Below are positions 45,234 through 56,260 of a stretch of 64,000 nt of DNA, piece after piece. The notes beneath the pieces were generated by a model that ran no database searches, was not told the DNA's origin, and saw nothing but the letters and a program-made list of their open reading frames with translations. The DNA is taken from positions 434,001 through 498,000 of the forward strand of contig NZ_PJCA01000001.1 of assembly GCF_002836355.1 (NCBI RefSeq). Direction: 5' to 3'. The DNA comes from Moritella sp. Urea-trap-13. Lineage in GTDB: Bacteria > Pseudomonadota > Gammaproteobacteria > Enterobacterales > Moritellaceae. Numbering within the stretch: position 1 is the first letter of the stretch; each line of letters opens with the position of its first letter. The translations under genes were made by a program, and so were the position numbers.

Positions 45234-46028
45234 ATGAGTAAAGTTACCGTATCGAAACTGCTTAAGATGAAAGAAGCAGGCCAGAAGTTTGCCAGTATTA
45301 CCGCTTATGATGCTAGTTTTGCAGCATTATTTGACGAAGTCGGCGTGCCAGTATTATTAGTTGGTGACTCGATGGGCATGGTATTACAAGGCCACAATGA
45401 TACGCTACCTGTTACCGTTACAGATATTGCTTATCATACCCGCTGTGTACGTGCTGGTGCAACCAAAGCACTGGTTATCGCTGATATGCCATTCATGAGC
45501 TACGCCACTAAAGAACAGACCTTAACCAATGCCACAACGCTAATGCAAGCGGGTGCTAACATGGTTAAAGTCGAAGGCGGTGAATGGTTAGTTGACAGCG
45601 TTGCTGCATTAACTGAGCGCGGTATTCCAGTGTGTGGTCATCTTGGTTTAACACCGCAATCAGTCCATGTATTTGGTGGTTTTAAAATACAAGGTCGCGC
45701 CCAAGATAAAGCCGATGAAATGGTTGAGCATGCGCTGTTATTGCAAGCCGCTGGCATCCAATTATTAGTAGTAGAGTGTATCCCTGCACCACTGGCAAAA
45801 CGCATTTCTGAAGCCTTAACAATCCCAGTGATTGGCATTGGCGCAGGTCGCGATACTGATGGTCAAATCTTAGTAATGCACGATGCATTCGGCATTTCGA
45901 AAGGCTTTGTACCTAAATTCTCAAAAAACTTTTTAGCCGCAACTGGTGACATGCGTGACGCTGTTAGCGCCTATATCGATGAAGTTGCTGCGCAGACTTT
46001 CCCTGCCGATGAGCACATGTTCTCATAG
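45234..46028 (+). CDS. panB: 3-methyl-2-oxobutanoate hydroxymethyltransferase PanB
   Basis: PanB makes ketopantoate for pantothenate/CoA synthesis, using methylene-tetrahydrofolate. It has 264 aa with the metal motif [12 protein letters not shown], conserved KVEGG and GHLGLTPQS, and the C-terminal GIGAG. AAGGA lies before the ATG. It is 18 bases after folK and adjacent to panC. Confidence 0.96.
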   Translation: MSKVTVSKLLKMKEAGQKFASITAYDASFAALFDEVGVPVLLVGDSMGMVLQGHNDTLPVTVTDIAYHTRCVRAGATKALVIADMPFMSYATKEQTLTNATTLMQAGANMVKVEGGEWLVDSVAALTERGIPVCGHLGLTPQSVHVFGGFKIQGRAQDKADEMVEHALLLQAAGIQLLVVECIPAPLAKRISEALTIPVIGIGAGRDTDGQILVMHDAFGISKGFVPKFSKNFLAATGDMRDAVSAYIDEVAAQTFPADEHMFS

Positions 46029-46120
46029 CATAAATGGCGCTAGGGGTTGATAAGCAAATAGTTAAAATTTGCATGCCCCCTATTTTCACCATACCCCTCA
46101 TTTTATTAGGTAATTCATAT

Positions 46121-46972
46121 ATGGATATTATTGCAAATATTGATGTGCTGCGAGAGCAAGTTATCGCTTGGCGTCGTCAAGGTCTATCTACCGCGTTCGT
46201 ACCGACTATGGGTAACTTACATGATGGTCACTTGACCTTGGTAAAAGAAGCGCAAAAATTCGCTGACCGTGTTGTTGTCAGCATCTTTGTTAATCCGATG
46301 CAGTTTAACCAAGCTGCCGATTTAGCCGCTTACCCACGAACACTCGATGCCGATTGCCGAGCATTGCAAAGTGTTGATACTGACCTAGTATTCACACCAG
46401 CTCCAGAATTAATTTATCCACACGGTTTAGCCGCACAAACCTTTATTCAAGTACCGGTTATTTCTGAAGTACTTGAAGGTGCGCATCGCCCTGGTCACTT
46501 TAATGGTGTATCGACTATCGTGGCGAAGCTATTTAATTTAGTACAACCTGACGTGGCTTTATTCGGTGAAAAAGATTTCCAGCAATTAGCCTTAATTCGT
46601 CACATGGTCGCCGATCTGGCAATGCCGATACAGGTTGTTGGCGTACCGACCGTACGCGAAGAGTCAGGCTTAGCAATGAGTTCTCGTAATAGTTTATTAA
46701 CGGCTGAAGAGCGTACTGTCGCGCCACTATTAGCAGAAGTGATGGCGACCATTGCTAGCCAAGTGTCAGTGGATGAACAATCCAATCAAGCATTAATCAC
46801 ACAGGCAACAGCACAACTCAATAACGCCGGTTTCAATACCGACGCGATTGATATTGTTGATGCAGATACGTTAGCGATGCTCACGCAGGACAGTAAGCAA
46901 GCCGTGGTATTGATGGCTGCGTTCTTAGGCAAAGCCCGTTTGATCGATAATAAAGTGATTAAACTGAGCTAA
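46121..46972 (+). CDS. panC: Pantothenate synthetase PanC
   Basis: PanC joins pantoate and beta-alanine using ATP. The ATG at 46121 (AGG ten bases upstream) gives 283 aa, the family length; the open frame to 46034 adds an unconserved segment. HIGH-like [10 protein letters not shown] and the KMSKS-like MSSRN are visible, with GEKDFQQL and [11 protein letters not shown] gap of 206 bases with repeats of TAACCGCTAG-like sequence separates it from panD. Confidence 0.96.
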   Translation: MDIIANIDVLREQVIAWRRQGLSTAFVPTMGNLHDGHLTLVKEAQKFADRVVVSIFVNPMQFNQAADLAAYPRTLDADCRALQSVDTDLVFTPAPELIYPHGLAAQTFIQVPVISEVLEGAHRPGHFNGVSTIVAKLFNLVQPDVALFGEKDFQQLALIRHMVADLAMPIQVVGVPTVREESGLAMSSRNSLLTAEERTVAPLLAEVMATIASQVSVDEQSNQALITQATAQLNNAGFNTDAIDIVDADTLAMLTQDSKQAVVLMAAFLGKARLIDNKVIKLS

Positions 46973-47178
46973 CAATTAGCGTGTTTAATCCGGTAATTAA
47001 GGTAAATTAGTCTAGCCGTTAGTGTTCATTTACCTAACCGCTAGTACATATTTTCCTAACGACAAGTGCAATTGCGCTAATTAAACAAATACGCTACTAT
47101 GGACGTCGGTACGTATTTTGTACGACATATACTTTATATGTATAGTCATAAACAATTAATGGAATGGGTTTTAGAACA

Positions 47179-47559
47179 ATGCAAACCACAATGCTAAAAG
47201 GTAAGTTACACCAAGCGCGTGTAACACATGCGGAACTAAATTATGAAGGTTCATGTGCAATCGATCAAGATATGCTTGATGCATCAGGGATCCTAGAATA
47301 TGAAGCAATCGATATCTACAACATTGATAATGGTGAGCGCTTTTCAACTTACGCAATCGCTGGCGAACGCGGTTCAAAAATCATTTCAGTGAACGGTGCT
47401 GCAGCACGTAAAGCCGCAGTAGGCGATCGCATCATCATCTGTGCTTATGTTCGTATGGATAATGAAGCAGCGAAACAACACAAGCCTTCACTTGTTTATC
47501 TTGATCAAGTGAATGATATTGTTCGCACAAGTAACGATATTCCAGTACAGGTTGCCTAG
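47179..47559 (+). CDS. panD: Aspartate 1-decarboxylase PanD
   Basis: PanD makes beta-alanine from aspartate; it self-cleaves at Gly-Ser to generate a pyruvoyl group. The frame from 47179 gives 126 aa; an ATG at 47164 is also open but longer than the family. [10 protein letters not shown] contains the cleavage site Gly24-Ser25; GERFSTYAI and NGAAA are conserved. A promoter in the 200-base gap is likely. It ends at a strong terminator. Confidence 0.94.
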   Translation: MQTTMLKGKLHQARVTHAELNYEGSCAIDQDMLDASGILEYEAIDIYNIDNGERFSTYAIAGERGSKIISVNGAAARKAAVGDRIIICAYVRMDNEAAKQHKPSLVYLDQVNDIVRTSNDIPVQVA

Positions 47560-47585
47560 TTAGCAAACCGATACGGAATAATGAG

Positions 47586-47610
47586 AAACCAGCTTAATGC
47601 TGGTTTTTTT
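47586..47610 (+). terminator. Intrinsic terminator of panD
   Basis: AAACCAGC (47586-47593) pairs with GCTGGTTT (47599-47606) and continues into T residues. Confidence 0.9.
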
Positions 47611-47669
47611 ATGCCTGCCATTTACAACCATCTACATGATGATGTGCTTAATCATAAATTACAGGTAAT

Positions 47670-47697
47670 AAAAAAGAGCACCGAAGCGCTCTTTTTT
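47670..47697. terminator. Bidirectional terminator before the tkt 3' end
   Basis: AAAAAAGAGC (47670-47679) pairs with GCTCTTTTTT (47688-47697). Flanking A and T runs allow termination of tkt from the minus strand and of panD readthrough. Confidence 0.88.
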
Positions 47698-47764
47698 GAT
47701 ATCAACATGGTTCATATCAGTAATAGTTAAACCTTACATAACAAGGATTATGCAGGTTTAGTTA

Positions 47765-49753
47765 TTAAAGTGATTCAGCCGTTGCGATTACGTTAGCAAC
47801 AGTGAAACCGAACATTTCAAACAGTTGCTCAGCAGGAGCTGATTCACCGAATGTAGTCATACCGATGATAGCACCGTTAAAGCCTGTGTATTTGTGCCAG
47901 AAGTCAGCAATACCCGCTTCAACTGCAACACGTTTAACAACGTCTGAAGGTAAAACTGATTCGCGGTATGCTGCGTCTTGCTTGTCAAATACATCTGTAG
48001 CAGGCATAGATACAACGCGAACCTTACGGCCTTTCGCTGTAAGTTCTGCAGCCGCTTTAGTACAAAGTTCAACTTCAGAACCCGTAGAGATAAGGATAAG
48101 CTCTGGTTTGCCATCACAATCAACTAGTGTGTAACCACCTTTAACAACGTTGGCTAATTGTGCTTCATCACGTGGCATAGGTGCTAGACCTTGGCGGCTG
48201 AAGATTAATGCAGTTGGACCGTCTTTACGTTCAATTGCATATTTCCAAGCAACTGCTGATTCAACAGAATCACATGGACGCCATGCGCTCATGTTTGGTG
48301 TTAGACGTAAGCTTGCAACTTGTTCTACTGGTTGGTGAGTTGGACCATCTTCACCAAGACCGATTGAGTCATGTGTATAAACTTGGATGTTTTGCACTTT
48401 CATCAATGCAGCCATACGCATTGCGTTACGCGCATATTCCATGAACATCAGGAATGTAGCACCGTAAGGCGTGAAACCACCGTGTAAAGACATACCGTTG
48501 ATGATTGCAGTCATACCGAACTCACGTACACCGTAGTGTAAGTAGTTACCAGATGCGTCATCAGCAGTGATTGCTTTAGTACCAGACCACATTGTTAAGT
48601 TAGATGGTGCTAAATCAGCAGAACCACCTAGTAGTTCAGGTAATATTGCACCGAATTCTTCGATACAGTTTTGCGATGCTTTACGTGTTGCTACTTTTGT
48701 AGAGTCAGCTTGTAGCTGCTTGATGTAAGCCGACGTTTTAGCTTCCCAATCAGCTGGTAATTGACCAGAAGTACGACGCGCGTATTCAGCAGCTAGTTCA
48801 GGATATGCCGCTTCATATGCAGCGAATTTTTTATTCCATGCCGCTTCCGCTTGTGCGCCAGCTTCATTAGCATCCCATTCAGAATAGATATCAGCAGGGA
48901 TTTCGAATGCTGGGTGTTTCCAACCTAATTTCTCACGTGTAGCAATGATTTCTGCGTCACCTAGAGGAGCACCATGACAGTCATGCGTACCTTCTTTGTT
49001 TGGTGAACCGAAACCAATTACTGTTTTACAACAGATAAGGCTTGGACGTGATGTTTCTGCTTTAGCAGCATCAATTGCCGCTTGGATTTCAGCAGGATTG
49101 TGACCGTCTACAGAAACAACATGCCAACCGTAAGCTTCAAAACGTTTCACAGTATCGTCTGTGAACCAGCCATCAACTTCGCCGTCAATTGAAATACCGT
49201 TGTCATCCCAGAATGCAACTAGCTTTCCTAGGCCTAATGTGCCAGCAAGTGAGCATGCTTCGTGTGAGATACCTTCCATTAGACAACCATCGCCTAGGAA
49301 AGAATAAGTAAAGTGATCAACAACTTCATGCTCAGGTTTATTGAACTGCGCTGCTAATGTTTTTTCAGCAATCGCCATACCAACAGCATTAGTAATACCT
49401 TGGCCTAGTGGACCAGTCGTTGTTTCAATACCAGGTGCATAACCGTATTCAGGGTGACCCGGTGTTTTTGAATGCAATTGACGGAAGTTTTTCAACTCTT
49501 CAATTGGGAGTGCGTAACCTGTTAGGTGTAGCAGTGAGTAAATAAGCATTGAGCCATGACCGTTTGAAAGAATAAAGCGGTCACGGTCAACCCAGTTTGG
49601 ATTGGCTGGGTTATGGTTTAGGTTTTTACGCCACAATACTTCGGCAATATCTGCCATGCCCATAGGTGCGCCTGGATGGCCTGAATTTGCTTGTTGAACT
49701 GCGTCCATACTTAGGGCACGAATTGCGTTCGCTAGCTCTTGACGAGTTGGCAT
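47765..49753 (-). CDS. tkt: Transketolase
   Basis: This 662-aa thiamine-diphosphate enzyme transfers two-carbon units in the pentose phosphate pathway. Motifs are GHPGAPMG, the ThDP motif GDGCLMEG...FWDDN and the C-terminal [13 protein letters not shown] region with [23 protein letters not shown] lies seven bases before the ATG. Codon usage appears strongly biased toward common codons, as for an abundant protein. It is alone on this strand. Confidence 0.97.
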   Translation of the reverse strand: MPTRQELANAIRALSMDAVQQANSGHPGAPMGMADIAEVLWRKNLNHNPANPNWVDRDRFILSNGHGSMLIYSLLHLTGYALPIEELKNFRQLHSKTPGHPEYGYAPGIETTTGPLGQGITNAVGMAIAEKTLAAQFNKPEHEVVDHFTYSFLGDGCLMEGISHEACSLAGTLGLGKLVAFWDDNGISIDGEVDGWFTDDTVKRFEAYGWHVVSVDGHNPAEIQAAIDAAKAETSRPSLICCKTVIGFGSPNKEGTHDCHGAPLGDAEIIATREKLGWKHPAFEIPADIYSEWDANEAGAQAEAAWNKKFAAYEAAYPELAAEYARRTSGQLPADWEAKTSAYIKQLQADSTKVATRKASQNCIEEFGAILPELLGGSADLAPSNLTMWSGTKAITADDASGNYLHYGVREFGMTAIINGMSLHGGFTPYGATFLMFMEYARNAMRMAALMKVQNIQVYTHDSIGLGEDGPTHQPVEQVASLRLTPNMSAWRPCDSVESAVAWKYAIERKDGPTALIFSRQGLAPMPRDEAQLANVVKGGYTLVDCDGKPELILISTGSEVELCTKAAAELTAKGRKVRVVSMPATDVFDKQDAAYRESVLPSDVVKRVAVEAGIADFWHKYTGFNGAIIGMTTFGESAPAEQLFEMFGFTVANVIATAESL

Positions 49754-50227
49754 ATTTTGCTCCTGCTGAGAATAATTTAAAATACTTTTAAGCTGTTATA
49801 TTGTCATAAAATTATCTTATGTATAACAAGTTTTTTGAGTTTATTTATATTTATCGATTTTTAACTTCACGATTACGCTTTAACATTCTAAGCTAACCAC
49901 AAGTGGTTTCGAATGAAAGCATTTTAGCACTCAAACGAATTTCAATGTGTACTTTTATTCGTAATTATGTGAGCGTCACACAGAAAATATATTTTTTAAT
50001 CGCCATTATTTTTTATTCTGCCTATCTAAAAAGAGATACTATCCATGCTGTTTATTCGCTATACTGTTTTGGCATTGCTCCTCCACAACGATTTAACTAA
50101 AAGCTATTACACAACGATAATAAATAACGCGATAATACCGCTATATTTACCTTGCGCTAACGCCTAGTTTTTACGACTCGAACGAGCTTATTTGCACTCT
50201 TCTCACTCGAACAGGCAGCTAATACGC
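49754..50227. other. Divergent promoter region between tkt and the ClC gene
   Basis: No gene is supported. A 14-bp near-palindrome AACCAC-aa-GTGGTT at 49895-49908 may be a regulator site. A 65-codon frame at 49903-50100 has no ribosome site or recognisable product. Confidence 0.5.
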
Positions 50228-51610
50228 ATGGCTAAATCTCCCAATTTTAGATTTTTTCAAGGTGGTATTCTTAAACACCGCACCAGCCCCAAAATACTCT
50301 CAACCAAACATGATTATATCGTCTTGCTTGCCCTTTCTGCTGGTGTAGGTGCTTTAACGGGTCTGATTATCGCATTGTTTGAAGGTTCTATTTTGTGGGT
50401 TAATGAGCACCGCATGCAACTTTTTGAACAACTTACATTTCCATCTGCAGTGAACATTCTTCTAATGATGTTAATAGGGGCTGTTATGGTTGGGTTTGCT
50501 TTCTGGCTCACGCACCGTTTCGCTCCGGAGACTGGAGGCAGCGGTATCCCACATATCGAAGGAGCGCTCGATGGTATCTATGACATTCGCTGGCGTCGTG
50601 TTTTACCCATTAAGTTTATTGCCGGAACGCTAGCCATAGGCTCTGGCATGGTACTAGGCCGCGAAGGTCCATCAATTCAAATCGGCGGTGCGATCGGGCG
50701 TATGTTTTCAGATACAGCCAAGCGCTATGCACATGCAACACATATTTTAACCGCGGCAGGAGCCGCAGCAGGTCTGGCAGCAGCATTTAATGCACCACTC
50801 GCTGGGATATTATTTGTCATTGAAGAGATGCGACCACAGTTTCGTTATAATATCACATCGATAAAGTGTGTGACGTTAGCTGCAGCAGTTGCGACTATTA
50901 TAATGCGCTCATTTCATGGACAACAAGCAGTTATGCACATCCCCAAATTTACCGTGCCACCGCTATCTTCACTTTGGTTATTTCTGCTATTGGGCACTAT
51001 TTTTGGTGTCATAGGGGTGAATTTCAACCGCTGGATTTTAAGCAGCACCAAATACCTAAAACAGCGACAAGATGAAAAGCTCAGCCGTATAGTGATGACA
51101 GGCATGACATTTGGCGGCGTATTTACTCTCATGCAAATTCTTGCACCGGATACAGCTGGTAGTGGTATTGAGTTAATCACCATTATTATTCAGGACCCTC
51201 TAACCTGGCTGTTACTAGTAGCATTATTCCTAGTACGTTTGTTCGGAACTATCGCTTGTTTTGCTTCAGGCGCACCTGGGGGTGTATTTACTCCAATGCT
51301 CACGCTGGGTACTTTATTTGGTTTAGCCTATGGTGTGATAGCTGCCGATTTGTTTCCAGGCTTCGTCGCAGAGCCTGCGGTATACGCAGTTGCTGGTATG
51401 GGGGCATTATTTGCAGCCACCGTCCGAGCACCAGTAACCGGTATCGTATTAGTGGTTGAGATGACAGATAACTATGCGCTTATTCTACCTTTGCTGATGA
51501 CCTGTCTGGGAGCTACATTTATAGCGCAGGCGCTGGGTGGTAAACCACTTTATTCTGAATTACTCAAATTATCATTGAGGGAGAATAAAGAATTAACGCA
51601 ACACAAATAA
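50228..51610 (+). CDS. clcA: ClC-type H+/Cl- exchanger ClcA
   Basis: This 460-aa (from ATG at 50228; a TTG at 50192 is also open) membrane protein exchanges chloride for protons, aiding acid resistance. Signatures are GGSGIPHIEG, GREGPSIQIGG (gating Glu), FVIEEMRPQFRYN (proton Glu) and GAPGGVFTPM. The two key glutamates make it an exchanger, not a channel. Its neighbours tkt and the YfaZ-like gene differ from E. coli, where clcA sits by hemL. It lacks a C-terminal CBS domain. Confidence 0.94.
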   Translation: MAKSPNFRFFQGGILKHRTSPKILSTKHDYIVLLALSAGVGALTGLIIALFEGSILWVNEHRMQLFEQLTFPSAVNILLMMLIGAVMVGFAFWLTHRFAPETGGSGIPHIEGALDGIYDIRWRRVLPIKFIAGTLAIGSGMVLGREGPSIQIGGAIGRMFSDTAKRYAHATHILTAAGAAAGLAAAFNAPLAGILFVIEEMRPQFRYNITSIKCVTLAAAVATIIMRSFHGQQAVMHIPKFTVPPLSSLWLFLLLGTIFGVIGVNFNRWILSSTKYLKQRQDEKLSRIVMTGMTFGGVFTLMQILAPDTAGSGIELITIIIQDPLTWLLLVALFLVRLFGTIACFASGAPGGVFTPMLTLGTLFGLAYGVIAADLFPGFVAEPAVYAVAGMGALFAATVRAPVTGIVLVVEMTDNYALILPLLMTCLGATFIAQALGGKPLYSELLKLSLRENKELTQHK

Positions 51611-51679
51611 GTAGAAAATAATTACACGACACGTTTCAGATTAAGTCATTATTAATTTAAAATATTACGACTAAAAAAA

Positions 51680-51708
51680 TTAAAGCATCCGATAAAGGAT
51701 GCTTTAAT
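51680..51708. terminator. Bidirectional terminator between clcA and the YfaZ-like gene
   Basis: AAAGCATCC (51682-51690) pairs with GGATGCTTT (51697-51705). On the minus strand it is followed by AATTTTTTTA, a strong tail for the YfaZ-like gene. Confidence 0.9.
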
Positions 51709-51736
51709 TTACAATAAGATTAAGTTCTACTCGCTC

Positions 51737-52282
51737 TTAGAATACCCACGCTAAACCAAATAGAATGTCTGCGGTTAGACGTTCTTCAGGCATGTTGTCG
51801 TACTCAACTGTTGTGTGATTATACTCAACAAACAAACTTGCAGTCGGCATTAGCGCATATTTAGCACGGAAAACCCACTCGGTGTAATTTTCAGTGTCGC
51901 CAAATGCTAGGATTTCAGGGCTGTAATGGAATTCAGCTTCTAAGCTAAATTCTTCAGTTAGACGTAAGCCACCTAAACCACCAAATGCCAATGCATAACC
52001 ATCACCATTATCGTTATCCATTCTCAGGCCTTTCGCGCCCAGCTCAAAGAATGTTGCACCCGCATCTTGAAACGCATAAATACCAGTATCTAAGGTATAG
52101 CCGTTATCGATAGTTTGTAGGTAATCACCTTTAACCTTGAGTGCTTCTTGTAGCTCAACATCATAACCCAATACGATATTGTCGTTGTTGAACGCAAGTG
52201 AGACGTTTGATGCTGCACTACTAAAACTAGTAAGGCTAGCAAGTAATCCAGCCGTGATAACGAATGATTTTTTCAATGACAC
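51737..52282 (-). CDS. YfaZ-family outer-membrane protein (GTG start)
   Basis: This 181-aa exported protein has a signal peptide (FVITAGLLASLTSFSSAAS) and strands typical of a small barrel, ending in a Trp-Val-Phe. The stretch FHYSPEILAFGDTENYTEWVFRAKYA matches my memory of the YfaZ family signature. The first codon is GTG at 52282 with GGAAG six bases upstream. The function is unknown. It is divergent from metK. Confidence 0.8.
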   Translation of the reverse strand: MSLKKSFVITAGLLASLTSFSSAASNVSLAFNNDNIVLGYDVELQEALKVKGDYLQTIDNGYTLDTGIYAFQDAGATFFELGAKGLRMDNDNGDGYALAFGGLGGLRLTEEFSLEAEFHYSPEILAFGDTENYTEWVFRAKYALMPTASLFVEYNHTTVEYDNMPEERLTADILFGLAWVF

Positions 52283-52523
52283 TTTATTCTTCCCAATGGC
52301 AAATGAGTGGTAGTTACATGTAATGATAGTGAACGAATAATTATTTTCAGCTGAAAAATGTTCGTCACTTCATACTTTTAATACTTTCGCACTATGCTAC
52401 TGCATATTGGCTGTTTATAACATATATACATAAATAAAATCCGCTGATAACAGGTCTTTTAAACAATTTGCAAAATAAATATGACCTAGGGTCTATCTTA
52501 ATACTGCTAAGATCGTTTAGAAT

Positions 52524-52547
52524 AGCCGTCTAGATGTTAAAACTTCT
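52524..52547 (+). promoter_or_regulatory. Tandem MetJ-like boxes upstream of metK
   Basis: Three consecutive 8-mers resemble the MetJ consensus AGACGTCT: AGCCGTCT (52524-52531, 7 of 8), AGATGTTA (52532-52539, 5 of 8) and AAACTTCT (52540-52547, 6 of 8). They lie about 60 bp before the metK start, as in known MetJ-repressed promoters. The rest of the 320-base gap shows no gene. Confidence 0.65.
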
Positions 52548-52603
52548 ACACATATGAACGTACATCACGTCGATTGTGTTTAAATTAAGAGAGAATTAAA
52601 ACC

Positions 52604-53755
52604 ATGGCTAAACACTTGTTTACCTCTGAGTCAGTATCAGAAGGTCATCCTGATAAAATTGCAGACCAAATCTCCGATGCTGTACTTGATGCAATCATCG
52701 CTCAAGACCCTAAAGCACGCGTAGCCTGTGAGACTTATGTTAAAACAGGTATGGTTATGGTTGGCGGTGAAGTTACTACTAACGCTTGGGTTGATATCGA
52801 AGAGATCACCCGTAAGACTGTACGTGAAATCGGTTACATCAACTCAGAAATGGGTTTTGACGCGGATTCTTGCGCAGTATTAAACACCATCGGTAAACAG
52901 TCTCCTGATATTAATCAAGGTGTTGATCGTGATGATCCACTAGAACAGGGTGCTGGCGACCAAGGTTTAATGTTTGGTTATGCAAACAATGAAACTGAAG
53001 AGTTAATGCCTGCGCCTATTACTTACTCACATAAGCTGGTTAAACGCCAAGCTGAAGTGCGTAAAAGTGGCACACTTCCTTGGTTACGTCCTGATGCAAA
53101 AAGCCAAATCACATTTGCTTATGACGACGGTAAAATTGTTGGTATCGATGCAGTTGTTCTTTCAACTCAGCATTCTGAAGATATCAAACAAGCAGACCTT
53201 GTTGAAGCTGTGATGGAAACTATCATCAAGCCAGTTCTACCTGAGCAATGGTTAAACAAAGACACTAAGTTCTTCATTAACCCAACTGGCCGTTTTGTTA
53301 TCGGTGGTCCAGTAGGCGATTGTGGTCTAACTGGTCGTAAAATTATCGTGGATACATACGGCGGCATGGCTCGTCACGGCGGCGGTGCATTCTCTGGTAA
53401 AGATCCTTCAAAAGTTGACCGTAGTGCCGCATACGCAGCGCGTTATGTAGCGAAGAACATCGTAGCGGCTGGCTTAGCTGACCGTTGTGAAATCCAAGTT
53501 TCTTACGCTATCGGTGTTGCTGAACCAACGTCAATCTCTGTTGAAACATTCGGCACAGGTAAAGTAAGTGAAGAGCTATTAATTAAGCTTATTCGTGAAC
53601 ATTTTGAATTACGTCCACACGGTCTAATCAAAATGCTTGATCTTATGCGTCCTATTTATCAAAGTACGGCTGCTTATGGTCACTTTGGTCGTAGCGAATT
53701 CCCTTGGGAAGCGACAGACAAAGCTGAAATCCTACGTGATGCAGCTGGTCTTTAA
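52604..53755 (+). CDS. metK: S-adenosylmethionine synthetase MetK
   Basis: MetK makes SAM from methionine and ATP. It has 383 aa with the ATP/Mg motifs [24 protein letters not shown] and the flexible loop [17 protein letters not shown]. It is likely repressed by MetJ-SAM through the boxes upstream. It ends at a strong terminator before sprT. Confidence 0.98.
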   Translation: MAKHLFTSESVSEGHPDKIADQISDAVLDAIIAQDPKARVACETYVKTGMVMVGGEVTTNAWVDIEEITRKTVREIGYINSEMGFDADSCAVLNTIGKQSPDINQGVDRDDPLEQGAGDQGLMFGYANNETEELMPAPITYSHKLVKRQAEVRKSGTLPWLRPDAKSQITFAYDDGKIVGIDAVVLSTQHSEDIKQADLVEAVMETIIKPVLPEQWLNKDTKFFINPTGRFVIGGPVGDCGLTGRKIIVDTYGGMARHGGGAFSGKDPSKVDRSAAYAARYVAKNIVAAGLADRCEIQVSYAIGVAEPTSISVETFGTGKVSEELLIKLIREHFELRPHGLIKMLDLMRPIYQSTAAYGHFGRSEFPWEATDKAEILRDAAGL

Positions 53756-53835
53756 TCAACACTAGCGTTTAGCTAACAGTTGATCGCTTCTAATTAGATA
53801 GTTGATAGCTTTTAATTAGGTAGTTGATAGTAAGA

Positions 53836-53872
53836 GGCGCTTTTGGTAATTTAACCAAAGCGCCTTTTTTTA
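53836..53872 (+). terminator. Intrinsic terminator of metK
   Basis: GGCGCTTT with inner TGGT pairs with ACCAAAGCGCC (to 53864) and continues into T residues. A near-direct repeat TAATTAG-TAGTTGATAG precedes it. Confidence 0.9.
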
Positions 53873-53875
53873 TAG

Positions 53876-54427
53876 ATGACGATCATGCAAGACAGCTCAG
53901 CTCAGCCAAATTCAACGCCAATTCTCAATCCACAAACTCTTAATCAACAGAGTATCGAGAAGTTAGTGCTAGACAAGATCACCGCCTGTTATCTGCAAGC
54001 AGAACAACGTTTAAATCGCACTTTCTCCCGTCCAATTATCAATTTCAATCAACGTGGTAAAGCCGCCGGTAGCGCCAGATTACAAACCAATGAGTTACGC
54101 TTTAACCCTATTTTATTACAAGAAAACCAGCAACACTTTATAATGCATACCGTCCCTCATGAAGTTGCTCACCTATTAACGTATCAACTTTATGGTCGTA
54201 CTAAGCCGCACGGCAAAGAGTGGCAGCAAATCATGAATCAAGTATTTGACCTCGCAGCCAAAACAACACATCAATATGACGTCGCCAGCGTAAAAGGTAA
54301 AACCTTTAGCTATGTTTGTCAGTGCACAAACCACCAACTAACTATTCGTCGTCATAATAAAATAGAGCGTGATAATATCAAATATATCTGTCGTTTATGC
54401 AAACAAAGTTTAAGCCGAGAACATTAA
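53876..54427 (+). CDS. sprT: SprT family zinc metalloprotease-like protein
   Basis: This 183-aa protein has a HEVAH zinc site (His95, Glu96, His99) and a C-terminal zinc ribbon CxC...CxxC (YVCQC and YICRLC). Some SprT family members are proteases acting on DNA-protein crosslinks, but for bacterial SprT this is not settled. The ATG at 53876 overlaps the end of the metK terminator tail and has no good ribosome site, so the ATG at 53885 may be used. The order metK-sprT-endA is conserved. Confidence 0.88.
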   Translation: MTIMQDSSAQPNSTPILNPQTLNQQSIEKLVLDKITACYLQAEQRLNRTFSRPIINFNQRGKAAGSARLQTNELRFNPILLQENQQHFIMHTVPHEVAHLLTYQLYGRTKPHGKEWQQIMNQVFDLAAKTTHQYDVASVKGKTFSYVCQCTNHQLTIRRHNKIERDNIKYICRLCKQSLSREH

Positions 54428-54577
54428 ATAACATTTAATAACAGTAAGTTAACTTTACACCAGAGAAGTGACAAGGTGTTTGATAATAATCTGAAAAATA
54501 AGCTTATATAGGTGTATTTATCTAATATCATCAGATAAAATGACGCTATACATACTATTGTGATAGGGAACTAGGTT

Positions 54578-54808
54578 ATGACTCACACGTTAGATACTGC
54601 GAAATCAACCGATTATGAAATGGAAAAACTGATAACAGCAGTTTTAAAGCGTAACAAAGATCAAGCAGAGCAAATTGCTCGTAGTCTCGATCTCAGCGCT
54701 TTATCTATCTCTCAACGTATTTTCATGGCGAAGTCCGGTGTGTTAAAAGAAAAAATGCTAATAGATTCTGATATCGCCGTGCGTTACGCCGCGTCTCGCG
54801 CAAACTAA
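54578..54808 (+). CDS. Small conserved-looking protein, unknown
   Basis: This 76-aa protein with an AGG before the ATG is charged and helical (ITAVLKRNKDQAEQIARSL), ending in IAVRYAASRAN. I recognise no family. It has its own strong terminator downstream (54828-54859), supporting a real transcript. Confidence 0.5.
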   Translation: MTHTLDTAKSTDYEMEKLITAVLKRNKDQAEQIARSLDLSALSISQRIFMAKSGVLKEKMLIDSDIAVRYAASRAN

Positions 54809-54827
54809 TCACGTCGAACTCAAATCT

Positions 54828-54859
54828 AAAGAGCAGTTGTTATCATCTGCTCTTTTTTT
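54828..54859 (+). terminator. Intrinsic terminator after the 76-aa gene
   Basis: AAAGAGCAG (54828-54836) pairs perfectly with CTGCTCTTT (54847-54855) followed by T residues. Confidence 0.88.
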
Positions 54860-55075
54860 ATGCCTGCTTTTTAGCGCTCCTTTTTATACCGTCACGTCCC
54901 TCCGTAGACTCAAAAATTTAGTTTCGTCTCCTCTTTTTTAAATCATCTATTTCAGCGTCATCATAAGTTGCCATTAAATAACCCCTGCAATCACAAAACC
55001 ACACTAATTTCACTATCCTAAAGTCTTATTTTAGCTGTGCTACAATGTTGAATTATTACATTGGAGCAGTCTGTA

Positions 55076-55834
55076 ATGTTAAAACAACTCAGTATTATGG
55101 TTATATCAACCACGTTATTACTCCCCTCTTTCTCTTATGCTTCTGATAATGGCAATCAAACTAACCAATCTTTTAGTAAAGCCAAAAAGATGCTCGAAAG
55201 GCAGGTATACAATGATGTACCTAAGCTGACTATCTATTGCCTAGCTGATTTCAATAGTAAAAAGAAGATCACCGACCACAATGGTTTTACATCAACAAAA
55301 CATGTAAAGCGTCAGGCCAAAGTGGAATGGGAACACGTAGTGCCAGCAGAGAATTTCGGGCGTAACTTTAGCGAGTGGCGTGAAGGTGATAACGCCTGTG
55401 TGAACAGCAAAGGTAAGAGTTTCAAAGGTCGTCGTTGCGCCGAAAAAATGAATATCCCTTACCGTTACATGCAAGCGGATATGTATAATCTGTACCCTGC
55501 TATTGGTGCTGTTAATGCTCTGCGTAGTAACTATAATTTTGCATCTCAGGTAACCGCAGAGAAAAATCAATTCGGTAGCTGCCCGATCAAAATTAACAAC
55601 AAAACAGTACAGCCGCCCAATTATGCCAAAGGCCAAATAGCCCGTGCTTATCTGTATATGGAAGCTGCTTATCCAGCCTATAACATAGGTAGACAAAAAC
55701 GTGAGTTGCAAGCATGGGATAAACAATACCCAGTAACGCAGACTGAATGTCGACGTACACAACTGATTGAAAGCCTGCAGGGGAATGAAAATAGGGTAGT
55801 TAAGTCGGCGTGTATAGATCGTGGGTTGTGGTAA
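55076..55834 (+). CDS. endA: Endonuclease I (EndA)
   Basis: Periplasmic or secreted nuclease of 252 aa from the ATG at 55076 (GGAG upstream); a TTG at 55061 is rejected. A signal peptide (QLSIMVISTTLLLPSFSYA) is followed by WEHVVPAENFG and YNLYPAIGAVNALRSNYNF with Cys pairs. It cuts double-stranded DNA in the cell envelope. In E. coli it lies directly before rsmE; here about 5 kb of other genes intervene. Confidence 0.94.
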   Translation: MLKQLSIMVISTTLLLPSFSYASDNGNQTNQSFSKAKKMLERQVYNDVPKLTIYCLADFNSKKKITDHNGFTSTKHVKRQAKVEWEHVVPAENFGRNFSEWREGDNACVNSKGKSFKGRRCAEKMNIPYRYMQADMYNLYPAIGAVNALRSNYNFASQVTAEKNQFGSCPIKINNKTVQPPNYAKGQIARAYLYMEAAYPAYNIGRQKRELQAWDKQYPVTQTECRRTQLIESLQGNENRVVKSACIDRGLW

Positions 55835-55899
55835 CAACGTAAAATAACGAATAGCGCTACAAGGTCTACATCGCCACGTTTAACTGTCGCCTTGTAGAC

Positions 55900-56133
55900 T
55901 TATTGTGTGTTTGCATGGTGCCACTGTCGTTGTAACTCTGCGTGGTTCACGCCAATCCATTTTTGTAATCCCTGTAATTGCTTAAACGGAATCACACCAC
56001 TTATGACACTACCGTCAGCAATCGCGACACGGCAGTTTCTTTCTTTATATTGCGCTAATACATGCGGTACTGCCACTTTATTAGGGCTACCAATTTGAGT
56101 CGCTAAACCCAAAAATATTGTACTCGATGGCAT
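55900..56133 (-). CDS. DUF4160-like protein
   Basis: This 77-aa protein resembles the DUF4160 pattern: a short PH-x-A strand (VPHVLAQYK), a Val/Ile-rich strand (RVAIADGSVISGVIP) and a C-terminal helix with WIGVNHAELQRQW. DUF4160 genes often sit next to DUF2442 genes, giving a possible toxin-antitoxin or adaptor pair, but no partner is here. AGG seven bases upstream supports the ATG at 56133. Confidence 0.65.
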   Translation of the reverse strand: MPSSTIFLGLATQIGSPNKVAVPHVLAQYKERNCRVAIADGSVISGVIPFKQLQGLQKWIGVNHAELQRQWHHANTQ

Positions 56134-56260
56134 TACTTTACCTGTAACATAGCTTTAGACATGTATGATTATCATTAAATTCTCATGAAAATAAAGAGTA
56201 AAAATAAAAGTAAACACCAAGTATTATGCCTACACGCTAATTTTTGATTATATTAAATAG

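Noticed and set aside
49903-50100. 65-aa frame upstream of clcA
   Set aside because: No ribosome site, AT-rich composition and no recognisable motif.
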